The notes beneath the pieces are model-generated. The model saw only the letters and a list, made by a program, of their open reading frames with translations. It did not search any database and was not told the origin of the DNA. 64,000 bases of DNA. Source: Datisca glomerata. Its lineage: Eukaryota > Streptophyta > Magnoliopsida > Cucurbitales > Datiscaceae. A program made the position numbers and the translations under genes. Every line of letters begins with the position of its first letter. The first letter of the stretch is position 1. The stretch spans positions 1,101,678-1,165,677 of the forward strand of contig QANY01006224.1 of NCBI GenBank assembly GCA_003255025.1. The letters run 5' to 3'. Shown piece after piece: positions 58,801-64,000 of the stretch.

Positions 58801-58970
58801 AAATATTGGATCAATGTTAGAAAGAAGGAAGAGATCCATCGTTTCAGAAAAGAGGAAGATGACAATTTTACATGCACAAGAGGCGCGAGGTAGCATAATT
58901 GGTTTCAGATATTGTTACTCACAAGACAGTGAGTCACCTTAAAGGAGATAAGTTATTTTTTTTATCGGTA

Positions 58971-59147
58971 AACATTGAAGGAGATGAATTATTTTTTTTA
59001 TTACCGTAGATTGGTTAGTAGTTTGTAAAGATTGATTGTTGTTTTGGTGGGGTTTTTTGGTTTCGGTTGGATTACTCATTCGCCCAACTCGTAATTATCT
59101 ATTTATTAATATATATTGTTTCTTATAAAAAAAACATTGAAGGAGAT
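58971..59147 (+). mobile_element. 5'-truncated LINE insertion with 15-bp target duplications
   Basis: AACATTGAAGGAGAT occurs at 58971-58985 and 59133-59147. The DNA between them (58986-59132) is nearly identical to the inverted 3' end of the LINE at 60363-64000, including TTACCGTAGATTGGTTAG, the GGTTTCGGTTGGATTACTCA block and the terminal TTTCTTATAAAAAAA. It is a classic dead-on-arrival LINE copy of the same family, inserted in the opposite direction. Confidence 0.9.
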
Positions 59148-59657
59148 AAGTACTTTAAAGCTTGAAGCAGATCGGAAGTGTTAAGTTTTTTTTCTTGGGG
59201 GGGGGGGATGCTTGCTGAAAATCAACGAAAGAAGGAAGGTACACTTTCCCACATAGTTCGTCGGTCAAACCAACCATGGAGAGATCTTTTTCTAGCTAGA
59301 CTTCTATCAATCCAGTGAAAGAACATCCCTTCCTCTTTGTTTGTTCTATAAGATAGAAAGAAAATGAGCCCCCTAAAGCCATAATGTCTCAAAACGAAGA
59401 GACCATAGAGAAACTCTTTTCTATTCCCTTGCTTTTAACTTTGTGAAAACTCCATTGTATCTCTCCCTTGTTATGAACAAAAAAGTGGGGCGCCTCCATT
59501 CTCCCCTCTATTTTGGAAAATGACACTTAGGTTCACGTCCATTAATAGTTTTTCCATGAAACAACCAAAATAACCCTTATTTATATAGTATAACCCGACC
59601 AATAAAACACAATTCATAGTAACCCTACCCAACTATTTGACCCTGTATGTATTAGAA
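59148..59657. other. Intergenic or intronic DNA
   Basis: No coding sequence. A poly-G run at about 59200-59208 is the only notable tract. Confidence 0.4.
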
Positions 59658-60045
59658 CTAGGGATAGAAGTGGACGGCATTGCTATGGATCCATTGGTCA
59701 ACGGAGGATTGATCGTAGGAAATGTTGGAGATGAGCTTGTTAAGGACCATGACTGAAACTTGAAGGGCAATTGAGAAATTTAGGATTTGGGGGCTTGCAT
59801 CGTAGATTTTAACGGGTTTGGCTTTTAGGGATTTGATGAGCGCCATTGATTTAGGCGGCGGTGGAAGATTGTTCCCTAGCTGGTCATAGTTAATCCCCAC
59901 TTGACTTGAGATTTCTGCACCTATAACCAAACAAACTCAGAAAAAAATAAGAAAGGAAGTAGAATAAGGAGAGTTTAGAGAATAACTTACAGGAAATAGA
60001 AACTTAGAGTGAAATGGTTAGTAAAGAAGCAAAAGCTATCGCCAT
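59658..60045 (-). pseudogene. GH17 beta-1,3-glucanase 5' pseudogene
   Basis: On the minus strand, exon 1 (60045-59991) encodes a signal-peptide-like MAIAFASLLTISL followed by an in-frame TAA (60006-60004) and then VSIS. A 70-bp GT/AG intron (59990-59921) follows. Exon 2 (59920-59658) encodes AEISSQVGINYDQLGNNLPP, then LIKSLKAKPVKIYDASPQIL and VSVMVLNKLISNIS, ending VHFYP before a stop. This is the N-terminus of plant family 17 endo-1,3-beta-glucanases, which cleave callose or fungal cell-wall glucan. Only about the first 105 of some 320-350 residues are present, and the catalytic Glu region is absent. The stop in the signal peptide and the truncation make it a pseudogene. The intron position after the signal peptide is the usual one, which shows it came by DNA duplication rather than from a processed mRNA. 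Confidence 0.85.
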
Positions 60046-60362
60046 TATTGAACGGAGGGAAAAGTTTAAGTTTGCATGCGAATGGAGGGCAAAGCTGGTA
60101 TTACATATTATTTTAATTCGTTAGTGTAGGAAATAAACTTATTGATTTTATTTGTCCACTTAAGAAGGAAGCTCCATGTCATTTTCTAAATTAGAAGGGT
60201 TGTCTGTGTCATTTAAGCAAAATAGATAGGAGGTTGGAGGAATTTTCCCTTTTTTTCTTTTTCCTTCCTTTTTTTTTTGTTACAACCATGAAAACATTGA
60301 CTTTGGAAGGCACATACGATGCCAAATGATTGAATAGTTGGGTAAAGTTTAGCTTGTGTAGG
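60046..60362. other. Former upstream region of the GH17 pseudogene
   Basis: AT-rich DNA with a poly-T run near 60270. No gene. It is bounded on the right by the LINE 3' end. Confidence 0.4.
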
Positions 60363-63300
60363 ATTTTTTTATAAGAAACAATATATATTAATATAAAATA
60401 AGATAATTACAGAGTTCGGCGAATGAGTAATCCAACCGAAACCAAAAAACCCCACCAAAACAACAATCAATCTTTACAAACCGCTAACCAATCTACGGTA
60501 ATAAAAAACAAGGGGATATTCTTAAATCACTTAGAATTAGAAGCCCAGAGAGAAGACAGAAAGAGACTCTTCTCCCAAAGAGACACTAAATCCTCCGACG
60601 ACTCATCAAAAATTCTTCTATTCCTCTCCGTCCACAAGCATCAAAGAATCGCCTTGACCCTAGTGTTCCAGAGAACCTTTCGCTTCCTAGGTAAATGCAT
60701 CTGAAGCACCTAAAGGAGCAACCTGTCCGCTCTATATTGGGGAACCCAATGCAAGTTCAGTCTATCCTGCAAGTTGCTCCATAAGAAACTAGCCGCCGGG
60801 CAATGAATAAAAAGGTGATCCAAGTCTTCATTGCTACCATGGCACATAATGCAAAAATTGGGAGACAAAGCCATGCTAGGGTGACGCCGTTGAACCAACT
60901 CTTGGGAGTTGATCTTACGATGAACTAAGCACCAACAAAAGAACTTAACCTTCTTGGGAGCTCTAACCTTCCACACATCACGGATAGAGGAGTATAAAGA
61001 ACTGCTAGGAGACGATAATCTAGATTGGGAAGAAGCGAGGAAAGCAAGATGAGATTTACACGAAAAAAGGCCAGAGGACTCTAAAGACCAAATTCTTGAA
61101 TCTCGGATGGACTCCCTAAAAGAGAAAGACTCCATAGACCTTAAAATTAAGGCTAAATCCGTTGTTTCTTTATCGTTTAGATTTCTAGTGAAGCGGAAGT
61201 TCCATGCTCTATTTAAAGTAGACCAAAAAGACCTGATAGGGGCATTATGGAGAGATGAGACGCGGTACAGTCTAGGAAAGGAACTAGCAAAGGGAATAGA
61301 AGAGACCCAAGAGTCTTCCCAGAACCTAACTCTATCACCCCTACCAACCTTGTACTTGACAAGACTCGAAAACGAAGGCATACCTTGCGCAATGAACTTT
61401 CAAGGATTCCTAAGGGAATAATTACGAACCAAATTAGAGTCCCAACCATTTTCCTGAAGGCCGTATTTGCTGACTATGATGGATTGCCACAGCGTATTCG
61501 GTTCCAGAGGAAATCTCCACAACCACTTGCTGACAAGAGCCCCGTTTCTTTTAATCAGATTCCCTATGCCAAGCCCTCCCTCCTTAATAGGCGAACACAC
61601 CAAATTCCAAGCCACCAAATGGGTCCCTATTCCTTCCTCTACTCCCTCCCATAGGAAATCTCTCATCAATTTTTCCAACTTCTCAGCAATTTTCACAGGC
61701 AACTTGCACACGGATAAGTAATAGGTGGGGAGACTAGCCAGGACCAACTGGATAAGAGTCAGTCTACCACCTTTGGAGAAAAAAGCTTTCCTCCACCTCG
61801 ATAATCTTTTCTGAACCTTCTCAATCAAGGGAATCCAAAAGGCTTCAGAAGGAGGATCATCGCCCAGAGGCAATAGGCCAAATAAGACATAGGCCAATCA
61901 CTGACCGAACAACCAAGAGTAGAGGCCAGGTTATTCACTTTGGCATCTGAGCAAAAAATACTGGCTAATGAGCTTTTCCACAAGTTAATATTCAAACCGG
62001 ACACCATCTCAAAGATCTCCAGGATTTTACAAGTATTCCTAACAGGCTCCTGTCCTTCCAGAAAGAAAATAGTATGGTCAGCAAATTGAAGATGAGTCAT
62101 AGAAATTCTCTTCGAACTAACCTCGAACCCCTTAATTAGGCCGCAATCACTGCCAACCCGGACCAAACTACTCAGTACATCAGCCACTATAATAAAGAGA
62201 AATGGGGAAAGTGGGTCCCCCTGGTGTGAACTTCTGCTTCGCCTGAACTTTCCCCTGGGACGCCCATTGACGATGATCGAAAAATTGACTGAAGTGAGGC
62301 AACCTCTAATCCATTTCCCCCATCTATCCCCAAAACCTTTCTTTGCTAAAACAATCTCTAAAAATCCCCAATCAACATGGTAACAAGCCTTTTCAAAATC
62401 AACCTTGAACACGTAACCTTCTTTCTTCTAATTGAAATATTCTTCCACCGCCTCATTGGCCGCCAAAACCACGTCAAGAATCTGGCTCCCTTTCACAAAA
62501 GCTCCTTGGTTTTCTGAGACCATCTCCCCCACTACTTCCTTCAAACTGCCCATCAGAATTTTGGAAATAATTTTGTACAAGCTAGTGACAAGACTAATGG
62601 GTCTAAAATCCTTAACCTTTAAGGAGTTAGCCTTCTTAGGGATGAGGCAAATATACATTTCGTTGGTCCTTTTGTTAATGACACCATTTCTGTAAATTTC
62701 CTCGCAAACTCCCATTAGGTCAGATTTGATCGTGTCTCAACAATCATGAAAAAACGCTAAAGTAAAACCGTCAGCACCCGAGGACTTGTCCCTATTAAGA
62801 TCGAAGACAGCCTTCTTGATTTCTCCCTCCTCAAAAGGTCTCTCGAACCACATACTGCTTTCTGAATATAAGTACTCCATTGAATTCCTTCCAAAACAGG
62901 TCTAGCCTCTTGTTTTATCCCATAAAGTCTACTTGCACAAGGGCATCCACAAAGTCTATCTCATTATCAACAAAAGATCCATCATTCAACTCCAGTTTAG
63001 TTATTAAACTTCTCTTCCTCCTACCATTGGCAATGCCGTGGAAAAGTTTGGTATTATTATCCCCCCATGCATCCTACTGAACTCTGGACTTTTGACTCCA
63101 ACTAATCTCCTATCTGCGCGCTAATTCCTCCAAACGATTTTTAAGATCCCTCCGCTCTCTACAAAGACTCTCATCTCAACTACCACTTGTCTCCAAGGCA
63201 TGTATCATCACAATTCTGTCCATATAACTCTTCTTGGCCTCCCCGAGGATTCCAAAAGTCTTTTTATTCCACTTCTTGAGCTTGCCTTTCATAACTCCAA

Positions 63301-64000
63301 CTTTTTCATGAAGCGAAACCCCTCCCAACCTTGAACCACATCTTTATTCCATTCCTCCTTAATAAATCTGCTAAAATCATGATGGGTTAGCCACATATTC
63401 TCAAATCTAAATGGAACTGTACTCCACTTAAACGGCTTAGTATCAAGGATAAGGGGCCAATGATCTGATACAAGTCTTGGGGCAACCGATATTCTAACGT
63501 GAGGACGCTTGGCCTCCCACCTCCTAGAATAGAGAATTCTATCCAATTTTGAGCAATTGGATCCTCCCGCAAGTTTGACCATGTGTAAAACCCGTTACTC
63601 CACGCTGGCACCCCTAGTTCCCATTCTTGAATGAGCTTATTGAAGATTCTCATACTTCTAGTGACATTATTACCACAAGGCATTTTCTCAGAAGCAAACC
63701 TGGTGACGTTAAAATCACCACCAATACACCACTCCTCCCCACAAAAACTGATAGAACCGATATCTCCTCCCAAAAATAGCTTATGACGTTGTATCTAGTA
63801 GGACCATAAACCCTCGGACAACCCTAGTCATGATCATCCTCTTCTGTGAACCGATACGCTAGGGCAATCCATCAAACCAGCAGCCACGGGACCTTGGATC
63901 AGACTTGGGGCATTAACTGTATTCACAACATTACCCTGTTCAAAAACAGTCTCAACAGGAACAAAAGCGTGAGAAAGAACAGGAGCAGAAGAGACCCCCC
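60363..64000 (-). mobile_element. L1-type LINE, antisense, running off the window
   Basis: Read from the right edge on the minus strand: a proline/serine-rich or ORF1-linker segment (64000-63800), endonuclease pieces (63773-63289; EEWCIGGDFNVTRF, GFYTWSN, APRLVSDHWPL), and a weakly coding linker. The reverse transcriptase (62715-61830) follows: MYICLIPKKANSLKVKDFRP ISLV-type motif, SENQGAFVKGSQILD, SSHQGDPLSPFLF and LQFADHTIFF. Then come LSRWRKAFFSKGGRLTLIQL (61800), the zf-RVT region (61381-60710; WKVRAPKKVKFFCWCLVHRK, CIMCHGSNEDLDHLFIHCPA) and the 3' tail with TTTCTTATAAAAAAA (60363). The catalytic FADD reads FADH (His codon 62074-62076), and there is a stop near 62415 and several shifts, so this copy is inactive. 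Confidence 0.88.

Noticed and set aside
59658..59930. A working beta-1,3-glucanase
   Set aside because: Only the N-terminal third is present, exon 1 has an in-frame stop, and the catalytic region is absent.

Overview
The window is nuclear DNA of a flowering plant, most likely a eudicot. It is AT-rich, its protein-coding genes have introns, and it carries a DYW-class PPR gene, a SCAB-type actin-binding protein gene, a MAP65 remnant, a GH17 glucanase remnant and several classes of plant transposon. I cannot name the species. The evident host genes are one intact PPR gene (16804-18872, minus) and the first 266 codons of a SCAB1-like gene (52372-57518, plus). Most of the rest is transposon-derived.

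The dominant structure is a pair of very large related elements in the same orientation: copy A (1372-16165, 14.8 kb) and copy B (22676-36413, 13.7 kb). I read them as Mutator-superfamily elements (MULEs). Each has related inverted ends and carries three decayed genes in the same order: a Ulp1/C48-type SUMO-protease-like gene (plus), a FAR1-type MULE transposase with SWIM and zinc-knuckle motifs (minus), and a plant-mobile-domain (PMD) gene (minus). Between the convergent protease and transposase genes lies a long inverted repeat. Upstream of the transposase is an array of GC-rich palindromes, and inside the right end is a minisatellite of about 21-bp units. The two copies have different, partly reciprocal deletions in the transposase gene, so neither looks autonomous. 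The three-gene cargo with its conserved non-coding architecture is the best candidate here for an unusual system.

Between the copies lie the PPR gene and a minus-strand Ty1/Copia element that keeps its 3' LTR and decayed pol but has no visible 5' part. Right of copy B are a MAP65 exon fragment, a well-bounded non-autonomous Helitron (37691-38564), a gag-protease fragment of a second Copia (plus), a fragment of a 'putative gypsy type transposon' gene (minus), a LINE 3' fragment (minus) and a nearly full-length but broken LINE (45887-50873, plus).

The SCAB1-like gene has a non-coding first exon and six clean phase-0 coding exons. Its introns hold an LTR with a primer-binding site, two LINE 3' fragments and a poly-C/N tract. 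Downstream of its last visible exon come a tRNA-derived SINE with perfect 14-bp target duplications, a 5'-truncated LINE with 15-bp duplications, a GH17 5' pseudogene and a large antisense LINE that runs off the window. The C-terminal half of SCAB1 is not in the window, so the gene has either a very large last-seen intron or is truncated.
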